This document shows, in pieces, positions 1 to 5,939 of a DNA stretch of 5,939 bases. The position numbers and the translations under genes are program-made. Source of the stretch: Odoribacteraceae bacterium (GTDB taxonomy: Bacteria > Bacteroidota > Bacteroidia > Bacteroidales > Marinifilaceae). The stretch spans positions 1-5,939 of the forward strand of contig JAITJA010000183.1 of assembly GCA_031279175.1 (NCBI GenBank). Reading direction: 5' to 3'. How positions within the stretch are numbered: position 1 is the first letter of the stretch; each line of letters starts with the position of its first letter. Under the pieces are notes generated by a model. The model did no database searches. It was not told the origin of the DNA and saw nothing but the letters and a program-made list of their open reading frames with translations.

Positions 1-191
1 TGCGCGTGACGTGGGGCGCGTCCCTCCGCGTCTTGCAGGAGGAGTTCCCTCTCTTCTTCGCGCGTACCCGCCCTGCCTGGGAGCGCCTCCTCTCCGCCCG
101 CCTCCTCCTGGAAGATAACAACTATCTCCGCCCGACCCCCTCGTTCTGGATCATCTCGGATACCCTCCTCCCCGACCTTTTCTGCTCGTGA
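1..191 (+). CDS. hemW: C-terminal end of a probable radical-SAM heme chaperone HemW (5' partial)
   Basis: The reading frame is open from the window edge (first full codon at position 3) to a TGA at 189-191, giving about 62 residues of C-terminus. The GTG at position 6 is probably an internal valine codon, not a start. The visible protein has RVTWGASL followed by LQEEFP, then a leucine-rich helix (ERLLSARLLLED), and ends YLRPTPSFWIISDTLLPDLF. This order matches the winged-helix-like tail of HemW (formerly called oxygen-independent coproporphyrinogen III oxidase-like): an 'LRT.WG' segment, then 'L.LT..G..ISD.I...LF'. HemW is a cytoplasmic radical-SAM protein that binds heme and delivers it to target proteins. 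The catalytic CxxxCxxC cluster motif would lie upstream and is not visible. The call rests on a short tail recognised from memory; another protein with a similar C-terminal domain is possible. It is clearly not the C-terminus of an ECF sigma factor. Confidence 0.58.
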   Translation, partial: RVTWGASLRVLQEEFPLFFARTRPAWERLLSARLLLEDNNYLRPTPSFWIISDTLLPDLFCS

Positions 192-287
192 CCTGACCCG
201 CGCGCCCTCCCGTTATTTTTCCCGTTCCCGGTTCACCCGTTTTCGCGAGGATTCTGTTTTACTGTCATTACTTTCAACACGGGACTC
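192..287 (+). other. hemW-fecR intergenic region with iterated CCCGTT words
   Basis: This 96-base gap separates the stop of the upstream gene from the fecR start and is the likely place for a promoter of the fecR-susC-susD genes. It is pyrimidine-rich. CCCGTT occurs at 209-214, 221-226 and 236-241, with the variant CCCGGTT at 227-233. There is no strong inverted repeat followed by a T-run, so no intrinsic terminator can be assigned to the upstream gene. A TACTTTCA at 269-276 only partly resembles the Bacteroidota -7 element TAnnTTTG. No convincing -33 TTTG lies at the right distance. A promoter is therefore expected here but cannot be pinned down. Confidence 0.4.
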
Positions 288-1418
288 ATGAACGAACAGT
301 TAGAAGATGACCTGCTCGACTGCCTGCAAGGCAAAGCAACCGACGAGCAAGCAACACGCCTCCGGGAGTGGATCGACGAGAGCGAGGAACACCGCGCGAG
401 ATACGAACAGTTCTGCGAGGTATATTACCGCGCGAAACACGCCTCGGCATGGAACAGCATCGACGAGCGAAAAGCCTGGAGACGCCTCCGCGCCGGGAGA
501 AAAAGAGTGGTGACGCGGAGATATCTCTCTGGCGTTGCCGCCGCGCTCCTCGTGGCGGCGGGGCTCTGGTGGATCGCCCTCCCGGCAGACGACGCGACCT
601 GCTCGCTCTCCGGGATAACGCGCGGGGGCGCGAACGAGGCCACGCTGGTGTTGCACGACGGCAGCGAGATCTCCCTCGCGAGCGGCACGCGCGTGGACAT
701 GGGATACGCCCGGGCAGAGGGAGATAGCCTCTCGGGGCTGACCTACCGGGAGACCGGCGACGCGCCCGGCGAACCGGAATATAACACGCTGGTAGTGCCC
801 CGCGGCGGCGTCTACGCGATGACCCTCTCCGACGGGACAAAGGTGCGCGTGAACGCCGGGAGCAGCGTCCGCTACCCGGTGATCTTCGGCCGAGAGAGCC
901 GCGAGATACACGTCGAGGGAGAGATCTTCCTCGAGGTGAGACAGGACGCCACGCGCCCGTTTATCGTCCACTCGGCACGGGCAGTGACCCGCGTGACCGG
1001 CACGTCGTTCAACGTGATGGCGTACGAGGATGACGCGGCAACGGAAATCACGCTGGAAAGCGGATCAGTGACGGTGACCGCCGGGGGAAAAACGCTGTCG
1101 CTCGTCCCGGGAGAGCAGGCGCGGGTAGATCACGCGACAGGAGCAGCAACCAGGCACGTCGTGAACACCGCCTACTACACGTCATGGAAAGAGGGACTAT
1201 TTGACTTCGACAGGATGCCGCTCGGGGAACTATGCACCCGGCTGGAACGGTGGTACGACGTGAAGTTCCGCTTCATCTCCGACGAGACCCGCTCGCGCTC
1301 CTTTACCGGCGCGGTGAAACGTGACAATACCCTGCAATTCATGCTCGACTTTATCGAAAAGACCTCCGATACGCGCTTCCGCTTCAACGGGGCGATCATA
1401 GAAGTACACGATCAATAA
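288..1418 (+). CDS. FecR-family transmembrane anti-sigma factor with C-terminal DUF4974-like domain
   Basis: This complete 376-residue protein has the usual length and domain order of Bacteroidota FecR regulators. Residues 1-75 are a charged cytoplasmic anti-sigma region with the typical 'LREWIDES..HRARYEQF' pattern around Trp28. Residues 79-98 form one hydrophobic membrane helix, preceded by basic RKRVVTRR, which sets the N-terminus inside the cell. The periplasmic FecR domain spans about 168-282, with landmarks VVPRGGVYAMTLSDGTKV, GEIFLEV (211-217), RPFIVHS, VTGTSFNVMAY and PGEQARV. The C-terminal ~70 residues (FDFDRMPLGELCTRLERWYDV through to the end) match DUF4974. Family knowledge: such proteins hold an ECF sigma factor inactive until a TonB-dependent transporter signals through its STN domain. 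The next gene encodes exactly such a transporter, 51 bases downstream. The ATG at 288 is chosen because the family-conserved N-terminus begins just after it; only a weak GGGA (281-284) precedes it. The expected sigma gene is not upstream, so its partner is unknown. Confidence 0.93.
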   Translation: MNEQLEDDLLDCLQGKATDEQATRLREWIDESEEHRARYEQFCEVYYRAKHASAWNSIDERKAWRRLRAGRKRVVTRRYLSGVAAALLVAAGLWWIALPADDATCSLSGITRGGANEATLVLHDGSEISLASGTRVDMGYARAEGDSLSGLTYRETGDAPGEPEYNTLVVPRGGVYAMTLSDGTKVRVNAGSSVRYPVIFGRESREIHVEGEIFLEVRQDATRPFIVHSARAVTRVTGTSFNVMAYEDDAATEITLESGSVTVTAGGKTLSLVPGEQARVDHATGAATRHVVNTAYYTSWKEGLFDFDRMPLGELCTRLERWYDVKFRFISDETRSRSFTGAVKRDNTLQFMLDFIEKTSDTRFRFNGAIIEVHDQ

Positions 1419-1419
1419 C

Positions 1420-1436
1420 CGCGGGCTTTCACCGCG
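1420..1436 (+). other. Short GC stem-loop between fecR and the susC-like gene
   Basis: CGCGG at 1420-1424 can pair with CCGCG at 1432-1436 around the seven-base loop GCTTTCA. It starts two bases after the fecR stop codon. No T-run follows, so it does not look like an intrinsic terminator. It could be a weak pause, a processing site or a 3'-end stabiliser that sets different transcript levels for fecR and the transporter genes. With only five base pairs in GC-rich DNA, it may be chance. Confidence 0.3.
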
Positions 1437-1453
1437 ACTAATCCGAAACAAAT

Positions 1454-1469
1454 AAACAACAAGAAAAGT
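1454..1469 (+). promoter_or_regulatory. A-rich translation leader of the susC-like gene
   Basis: The bases before the ATG at 1470 are almost all adenine (AAACAACAAGAAAAGT) within an otherwise GC-rich region, and there is no clear Shine-Dalgarno core. Bacteroidota ribosomes depend little on Shine-Dalgarno pairing and favour A-rich, unstructured leaders, so this supports the chosen start. A nearly identical AAACAACAA word precedes the susD-like start. Confidence 0.5.
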
Positions 1470-4400
1470 ATGAGAGAAAGTAGAACCCAAGACGCCGCCT
1501 CGTGGAGAGACGGCGCGAGAAAGACACTCGCTATCGCGAGATGGACGGCGTGTCTCGTGTTAAGTTTCGTGCTGTGTAGCCACGCGACCGGCTTCTCGCA
1601 ACGCCGGATAACGCTGCCTGCTGCCGAGATCACCTACCGGCAGCTCTTCGAGCAAGTGCGCGACCAGACCGGCTACATCGTGATGTACAGCAACGACATG
1701 TTGAACAGGGATGACAAGGTGAAGGTCGACTACCACCGCGTGCCGGTCGACGAGGTGCTCGACGCCGTCCTGTCGCCACGCGGCCTCGGCCACGAAACCG
1801 ACGGGGAGTTTATCCTCATCGTGAAAAAACAACGCCCCTCGTCACAGGTCGAGCGCGTCATCATCCGCGGGAAAGTCTCCGACGCTACCGGCGCCTCGCT
1901 CCCCGGCGTGACGGTGCGCGTGAAAGGAACCGCGCGCGGCGTTGCCACCGATCACGAGGGCCGCTTCCAAATCACCATCGAGAAGGGAGAACGCGTGACC
2001 CTCGTCTTCTCCTTCATCGGGATGAAAGAAAAAGAGATCGCGCTCGCCGGCGAGACGACGCTTGACGTCGTGATGGAAGACGAGATCAGCGAGATGGGCG
2101 AGATCATCATCACCGGTTACCAGCGCGTCGAACGACGGAAACTCACCTCCTCCATCAGCCACGTGAACATGGATGACCTCAAGGGCATCAACCAGCCGAA
2201 CATCGACAAACTACTCCAGGGGCAAGTCCCCGGGATGATGATCATGAGCACCTCCGGCGCTCCCGGCGCCGTGCCGCAGATCCGCGTCCGCGGAACCTCC
2301 ACGATCAGTGGGAACGCGCAACCGCTGTGGGTCGTCGATGGCATCATCCTTGACGACCCCGTGAACGCGTCCGTCGACGATATCCTCACGAACAGAAACC
2401 TCATCGCGTCGGGCATCGGCGGGGTGAACATCGACGACATCGAGTCGATTAACGTGCTGAAAGACGCCGCGGCCACCGCCATCTACGGCACGCGCGCCGC
2501 CAACGGCGTTATCGTCATCGCCTCCAAGAAAGGCGTCGCCGGGAAAACGCGCGTGAACTACTCCGGGAGCATCACCATCGGCGAACGCCCCCGCGTGGAA
2601 GACGCCTACATGATGAACTCGAAGGAGCGTATCGACGTTAACCTCGAGATGATCCGCCGCGGCGCTTTCACCGCCACCTCCACGTACGCCGGGCAATACG
2701 GCACGGTGACCGACTTCGAGCGCTATTTCATCGACGTGCAGGACCGCAAGATCACCTGGGAGGAGTTCGAACAGAAGGTAAAACAACTCGAGGAGGTCAA
2801 CACCGACTGGTTCAAGTACCTCTTCCGCGACGCCGTCACGCACCGCCATTCCCTTGGCGTATCCGGTGGTAACGAGAAGACTACCTTCTACCTCTCCGGC
2901 AGCTATACCGACGAGCAGGCCACCGCGCGGAAAGTAGGCATGCAAACCTACACCGGGGCCGTGAAGGTCTACACGCGTCTGCGTGAGAACCTCCGCGTCG
3001 GCGGGATGCTCGACGTGAACGCGAGGGAAAACAAAAGCTTCTTCGCGCAGGACTCCAGGGAGAATCCATACGAGTGGGCCATCTATACCACCCGCGCGCA
3101 CAACGCTTACGACGAGAACGGGAACTTCAACCACATGTACATAAACGACCTCAAGTTTAATTTCCTCGAGAACCGCGAGCAGGCCTGGCGCGCCTCCAAG
3201 AGCTTCGGCGTGAAGGGAACGATCGACCTGGAGTGGCGTCTCATCCCCGAGATCGCCTTTAACTCCCTCTTCTCATTCACCCGGCAGAATACCTCCGAGG
3301 AGGATGTCGCCACGGAAGACAGCTACTTCGTGCGCGCCCGGAAAAAAGACCTGTGGTATATCGTCGACTACACCTCCGTGCCCTACTGGAACGACGGGGG
3401 ATACCGCAAGTTCAGGAGCAGCAACAACTCCTCGCTCACCTTCCGCAACCAGCTCTCGTACATGCAGACGCTCGCCGGGGAACATCGCTTCGACGTCATG
3501 ATCGGGCAAGAGATCCGCACCTCAAACTACGAGGTGGAGACCACCGAGATCTACGGGTACGCGCACGACCGCGGACACCAGCAGATCCCGCAGTACGCCC
3601 TGCAAGAATACCTCGGTAGGCCCGCGTGGACGCAAGATGTCAACAAAACCGCAGCCCTCTCATGGTACGGGACCGCGGGATACTCCTTCCGCGACAGGTA
3701 CACCATCAGCATCAACGGGCGCGTCGACGGATCTAATCGATTTGGTATAAAAACCAACGACCTCTTCCAACCCCTCTGGGCCGTTGGCGCCAACTACCAG
3801 ATCAAGGAAGAAGAGTTCATGAAAGAAATCAAATGGATCGATTACCTCACGCTGCGCGCGTCGTACGGAACGCAAGGAAATGTCGCCTCGCAGGCCTACT
3901 CGAGCCTCGTCGCCACCATCGGGAGGGTCGATCCGGAGAAAAACGAGAACTACCTCACCATCTCCGCCCCAAAGAACCCCAACCTCAAGTGGGAAAAAAA
4001 CTACACGACGAACGTCGCCATCGAGTTCGGTATCCTGAAGCGTCGCTTATCCGGGATCATCGAGTACTACCACAAGAAGGGCGTCGACATGCTCGGGAAC
4101 AAGCAAGTCTCGCGCGTCTCCGGATTCTCCAGCATACAAGTCAACTGGGCCTCCATCCTCAACCGCGGCTGGGAGTTCTCCTTTAACTCCGTCAACATCG
4201 ACGCGCGCGGCTTCCGGTGGACGTCGCGCCTGACCGCCGGATACAACTACAACGAGGTGCTTGACGTCTACTCCGTCCCCACGTACTCCCTGCTCACCAA
4301 CGCGCAACGCACCGACTATTCCGCCGCTGCCGTCGTCGGGAAACCAATCAACGGACTATGGTCATACGAGTTCGCCGGGCTAAACGCGCAAGGACGTCCC

Positions 4401-5087
4401 ATGTTCTATAACGGGAAAAACGTCCTCGACGAACAGGGAAATCCCACCGAAGAGCGCGCCACCGTCATCACGGGTATGAATAACATCGACGCCCTCGTCT
4501 ACTCGGGAAGCACCATGCCCACGTGGCAAGGCGGCCTGACGAACGCGATTCATTACAAAAACTTCACCCTCTCCGCCCTGCTCATCGGGAATTTCGGGAA
4601 CATCATCCGTCTCAGGAGTCTCACCACTGACTACGATTTCGCCTTCCCGGCGCCCGGTCAAAACCTCTCCAAGGAGTTGGCTTACCGCTGGAGAGAACCG
4701 GGAGACGAGGAACGCACCAACATCCCCGTCCTCGAGGTCGACCCCTGGGAAGCATCGATCACCTACCCATACCCCGCGAGCGCGCAGATGTACAACAACA
4801 GCGACATCCGTACCGTCAAGGGCAACTTCGTCCGATTGCAGAACCTCTCCCTCGCCTACGACTGGAGCAGCCAATTCCTGCGCGAAGCCGGCATACAGAA
4901 CATCCGCCTCATGGCACAGGGATACAACCTCCGCGCATGGCACTCCTCCAAGCTCAAGGGACAAGACCCGGAGGCCACCGGCGCCCTCATGAAATACTCC
5001 GCCACGAACAGCGCCAACGTCTCCTTCGGGAACACCTACCTGCCGCTGCCGCGCACGTACTCCTTCTCGATCAACGTACAATTCTAA
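1470..5087 (+). CDS. SusC/RagA-family TonB-dependent outer-membrane transporter with N-terminal STN signalling domain
   Basis: This complete 1205-residue protein forms an outer-membrane barrel that, with its SusD partner, takes up a nutrient using TonB energy. Order: signal peptide with a long basic n-region and hydrophobic core at about 26-36, cleaved near 39-44; STN domain at about 46-120 (LPAAEITYRQLFEQVRDQTG to EFILIVKK); carboxypeptidase-regulatory-like domain at about 130-203 (IRGKVSDATGASLPGVTVRV, then FSFIGM); a linker with EIIITGYQRVERR that probably carries the TonB box; plug at about 225-355 (LLQGQVPG, IRVRGTSTI, PLWVVDGIILDDPVN, then DIESINVLKDAAATAIYGTR and ANGVIVIASKKG). The remaining ~850 residues are barrel, ending in RTYSFSINVQF with the terminal Phe typical of barrel assembly signals. 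The STN domain makes it longer than SusC proteins lacking it (about 1000 residues). It implies signalling to an anti-sigma factor, plausibly the FecR encoded just upstream. No in-frame Met occurs before residue 72, so a later start would lose the signal peptide. The substrate is unknown. Confidence 0.96.
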   Translation: MRESRTQDAASWRDGARKTLAIARWTACLVLSFVLCSHATGFSQRRITLPAAEITYRQLFEQVRDQTGYIVMYSNDMLNRDDKVKVDYHRVPVDEVLDAVLSPRGLGHETDGEFILIVKKQRPSSQVERVIIRGKVSDATGASLPGVTVRVKGTARGVATDHEGRFQITIEKGERVTLVFSFIGMKEKEIALAGETTLDVVMEDEISEMGEIIITGYQRVERRKLTSSISHVNMDDLKGINQPNIDKLLQGQVPGMMIMSTSGAPGAVPQIRVRGTSTISGNAQPLWVVDGIILDDPVNASVDDILTNRNLIASGIGGVNIDDIESINVLKDAAATAIYGTRAANGVIVIASKKGVAGKTRVNYSGSITIGERPRVEDAYMMNSKERIDVNLEMIRRGAFTATSTYAGQYGTVTDFERYFIDVQDRKITWEEFEQKVKQLEEVNTDWFKYLFRDAVTHRHSLGVSGGNEKTTFYLSGSYTDEQATARKVGMQTYTGAVKVYTRLRENLRVGGMLDVNARENKSFFAQDSRENPYEWAIYTTRAHNAYDENGNFNHMYINDLKFNFLENREQAWRASKSFGVKGTIDLEWRLIPEIAFNSLFSFTRQNTSEEDVATEDSYFVRARKKDLWYIVDYTSVPYWNDGGYRKFRSSNNSSLTFRNQLSYMQTLAGEHRFDVMIGQEIRTSNYEVETTEIYGYAHDRGHQQIPQYALQEYLGRPAWTQDVNKTAALSWYGTAGYSFRDRYTISINGRVDGSNRFGIKTNDLFQPLWAVGANYQIKEEEFMKEIKWIDYLTLRASYGTQGNVASQAYSSLVATIGRVDPEKNENYLTISAPKNPNLKWEKNYTTNVAIEFGILKRRLSGIIEYYHKKGVDMLGNKQVSRVSGFSSIQVNWASILNRGWEFSFNSVNIDARGFRWTSRLTAGYNYNEVLDVYSVPTYSLLTNAQRTDYSAAAVVGKPINGLWSYEFAGLNAQGRPMFYNGKNVLDEQGNPTEERATVITGMNNIDALVYSGSTMPTWQGGLTNAIHYKNFTLSALLIGNFGNIIRLRSLTTDYDFAFPAPGQNLSKELAYRWREPGDEERTNIPVLEVDPWEASITYPYPASAQMYNNSDIRTVKGNFVRLQNLSLAYDWSSQFLREAGIQNIRLMAQGYNLRAWHSSKLKGQDPEATGALMKYSATNSANVSFGNTYLPLPRTYSFSINVQF
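3732..3752 (+). other. Run of AT-ending codons inside the barrel region
   Basis: Seven consecutive codons (TCT AAT CGA TTT GGT ATA AAA; residues 755-761, SNRFGIK) all end in A or T. The rest of this gene strongly prefers C- or G-ending codons. They encode the core of a motif often conserved in SusC barrels ('R.DGSSRFG'). The reading frame is intact on both sides. The run could be chance, a trace of recombination with another susC paralogue, or a local translation-rate effect. Confidence 0.4.
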
Positions 5088-5098
5088 AAACAACAACA
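5088..5098 (+). promoter_or_regulatory. A-rich translation leader of the susD-like gene
   Basis: The whole 11-base gap between the transporter's stop codon and the next ATG is AAACAACAACA, with no Shine-Dalgarno core. It decides the start at 5099, which gives a textbook lipoprotein signal peptide. The very short gap means the two genes are almost certainly co-transcribed, and translation may be coupled. Confidence 0.5.
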
Positions 5099-5939
5099 AT
5101 GAAATATATACAAGCACTCGTACTACCAATTGTACTCCTCGCGAGCTGCAACCTGCTGGACATACAACCCGTCAACCGCATGGTGCCGGTCAGCGTCGCC
5201 GACTATGAATCACTACTCCTTGGTGGATACCCGCGCGTCGATTTCTTCACGCGCACCGAGCTATGCACCGACAACGTCTACGCCAACCTCAATGCCATCA
5301 ACGCCCCCGCGGCCATCAACGAACCCTGGTTCGTCTGGGCTGCCACGCACCTGCTCGCCGGGGCGGAAGACGCCTACTGGAATCAACTCTACTCCTCGAT
5401 CTACTACGCCAACTCCGTCCTCGACGAGTTCGACGGCAGGGTACCGGAACCCGAGGAAAGGGTACTCTTCGAAACCGTCAGGGGAGAAGCGCGCGCCCTC
5501 CGCGCCTACTGCTACTTCTACCTCGCGAACCTCTACGCCGACACGCCAGAAGAAGAAAACCTCGACAAACCAGGCGTGCCCATGCCGCTCTCCGCCGAAG
5601 ACGTGCACCAGAACACCCAAAACAACACCCGCGTACCCGTCGGCAAGGTATGGGAACGAATCAACATCGATCTCGACGCCGCCGAACGCGATCTCGCCGG
5701 GAAAACATCCAAAAGCCTCTATCGCTTCGACTACACCTCCCTGCAAGCACTCCGCGCCCGCGTGGCCCTCTTCGAACGTCGTTATGACGACGCCATCGCC
5801 GCCGCGTCAGACGTCATCGCCGCCAGGCCGCTTTTCGACATGAACACCATGCAGGGATATCTCGACGAGCAAGGCGATCGCTACGCCTTCTCCGGCAACA
5901 CCGGCTTCATCGACCTCGGATACAAGAACGAAGTACTAT
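5099..5939 (+). CDS. SusD/RagB-family outer-membrane lipoprotein (3' partial)
   Basis: The frame opens with ATG at 5099 and stays open to the window edge, giving 280 complete codons; SusD proteins usually have about 450-600 residues, so roughly half is visible. It starts MKYIQALVLPIVLLASC: a lysine, a hydrophobic core and a lipobox (LASC) with the lipidated Cys at residue 17. The mature start CNLLDIQP is typical of the family. Further landmarks are DAYWNQLYSSIYYAN (91-105), the signature helix GEARALRAYCYFYLANLYA (129-147), VPMPLS, and the TPR-like helices VWERINIDLDAAERDL and ALRARVALFERRYDDAIAAASDVI. SusD proteins sit on the cell surface as a lid over the SusC barrel and capture substrate. 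The gene lies 11 bases after its SusC partner, the standard arrangement. The ligand cannot be read from this half. An open frame at 5130-5843 in another phase is a shadow of this gene. Confidence 0.93.
   Translation, partial: MKYIQALVLPIVLLASCNLLDIQPVNRMVPVSVADYESLLLGGYPRVDFFTRTELCTDNVYANLNAINAPAAINEPWFVWAATHLLAGAEDAYWNQLYSSIYYANSVLDEFDGRVPEPEERVLFETVRGEARALRAYCYFYLANLYADTPEEENLDKPGVPMPLSAEDVHQNTQNNTRVPVGKVWERINIDLDAAERDLAGKTSKSLYRFDYTSLQALRARVALFERRYDDAIAAASDVIAARPLFDMNTMQGYLDEQGDRYAFSGNTGFIDLGYKNEVL

Noticed and set aside
1..191. Upstream gene end as the missing ECF sigma factor
   Set aside because: The last 60 residues contain no helix-turn-helix of sigma region 4 and instead follow the HemW tail pattern.
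227..243. Possible intrinsic terminator of the upstream gene (CGG, loop, CCG, TTTT)
   Set aside because: Only three base pairs can form (229-231 with 237-239), too weak for a terminator despite the four T bases that follow.
269..276. TACTTTCA as a Bacteroidota -7 promoter element
   Set aside because: It mismatches the last two positions of TAnnTTTG, lacks a clear -33 TTTG at the usual distance, and would place the transcript start only a few bases before the fecR ATG.
286..971. Two overlapping minus-strand open frames (184 and 223 codons) opposite fecR
   Set aside because: They are antisense to the conserved FecR coding frame. One is extremely Arg-rich and low in complexity, and neither resembles a known family; GC-driven shadows explain both.
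1470..1601. The transporter as a lipoprotein because of Cys36 after the hydrophobic core
   Set aside because: The residue before Cys36 is Leu, which does not fit a lipobox (Gly, Ala or Ser expected), and SusC barrels use ordinary signal peptides.
2211..3134. Long open frame (307 codons) on the minus strand inside the susC-like gene
   Set aside because: It lies wholly antisense to a clearly coding, family-conserved region. Its translation is rich in Val, Gly, Asp and Ala without recognisable domains, as expected when C/G-ending codons suppress stops on the other strand.
4380..5129. Minus-strand open frame of 249 codons at the 3' end of the susC-like gene
   Set aside because: It is antisense to the conserved barrel end and the susD start, is dominated by Val/Gly/Glu, and has no recognisable domain.
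5130..5843. Plus-strand open frame of 237 codons, and a second one at 5263-5787
   Set aside because: Both are out of phase with the susD-like frame, which carries the lipobox and SusD signature helices. Their products are low-complexity Ser/Thr/Pro-rich or Arg-rich sequences.
1..5939. CRISPR array, tRNA or rRNA gene, insertion sequence or integration site
   Set aside because: No regularly spaced direct repeats, cloverleaf-like segments, transposase or recombinase coding regions, or terminal inverted repeats were seen on either strand.

Overview
This window looks like ordinary chromosomal DNA from a GC-rich member of the Bacteroidota, probably order Bacteroidales. The evidence is the gene set: a FecR-type anti-sigma regulator, a SusC/RagA TonB-dependent transporter and a SusD/RagB lipoprotein. 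The A-rich, Shine-Dalgarno-poor leaders before the susC-like and susD-like starts agree. Coding DNA strongly prefers codons ending in C or G, unlike typical Bacteroides and more like GC-rich lineages such as Alistipes. The genus cannot be fixed from this window.

Layout, all on the + strand. (1) Positions 1-191 are the 3' end of a gene whose last ~60 residues resemble the C-terminus of the radical-SAM heme chaperone HemW. (2) Positions 192-287 are a short pyrimidine-rich intergenic region with iterated CCCGTT words and no convincing terminator. (3) Positions 288-1418 are a complete FecR-family anti-sigma factor with a cytoplasmic N-terminus, one membrane helix, a periplasmic FecR domain and a C-terminal DUF4974-like domain. 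(4) Positions 1419-1469 are a gap with a small GC stem-loop and an A-rich leader. (5) Positions 1470-5087 are a complete 1205-residue SusC/RagA transporter with an N-terminal STN signalling domain. (6) From 5099 to the window edge runs a SusD/RagB lipoprotein, cut off after about 280 residues. No stretch over 300 bases lacks a gene.

The last three genes fit one system. The SusC/SusD pair would bind and import a nutrient across the outer membrane. Substrate binding would be relayed from the transporter's STN domain to the periplasmic part of FecR, which would free an ECF sigma factor to transcribe the operon. The substrate cannot be deduced because the downstream genes are outside the window.

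The main oddity is that the ECF sigma gene usually found directly upstream of such a fecR is absent; a housekeeping-type gene end sits there instead. I see no clearly new biological system. The other points worth checking are a run of AT-ending codons at a conserved barrel motif, the shared A-rich leaders, and the two short intergenic signals.
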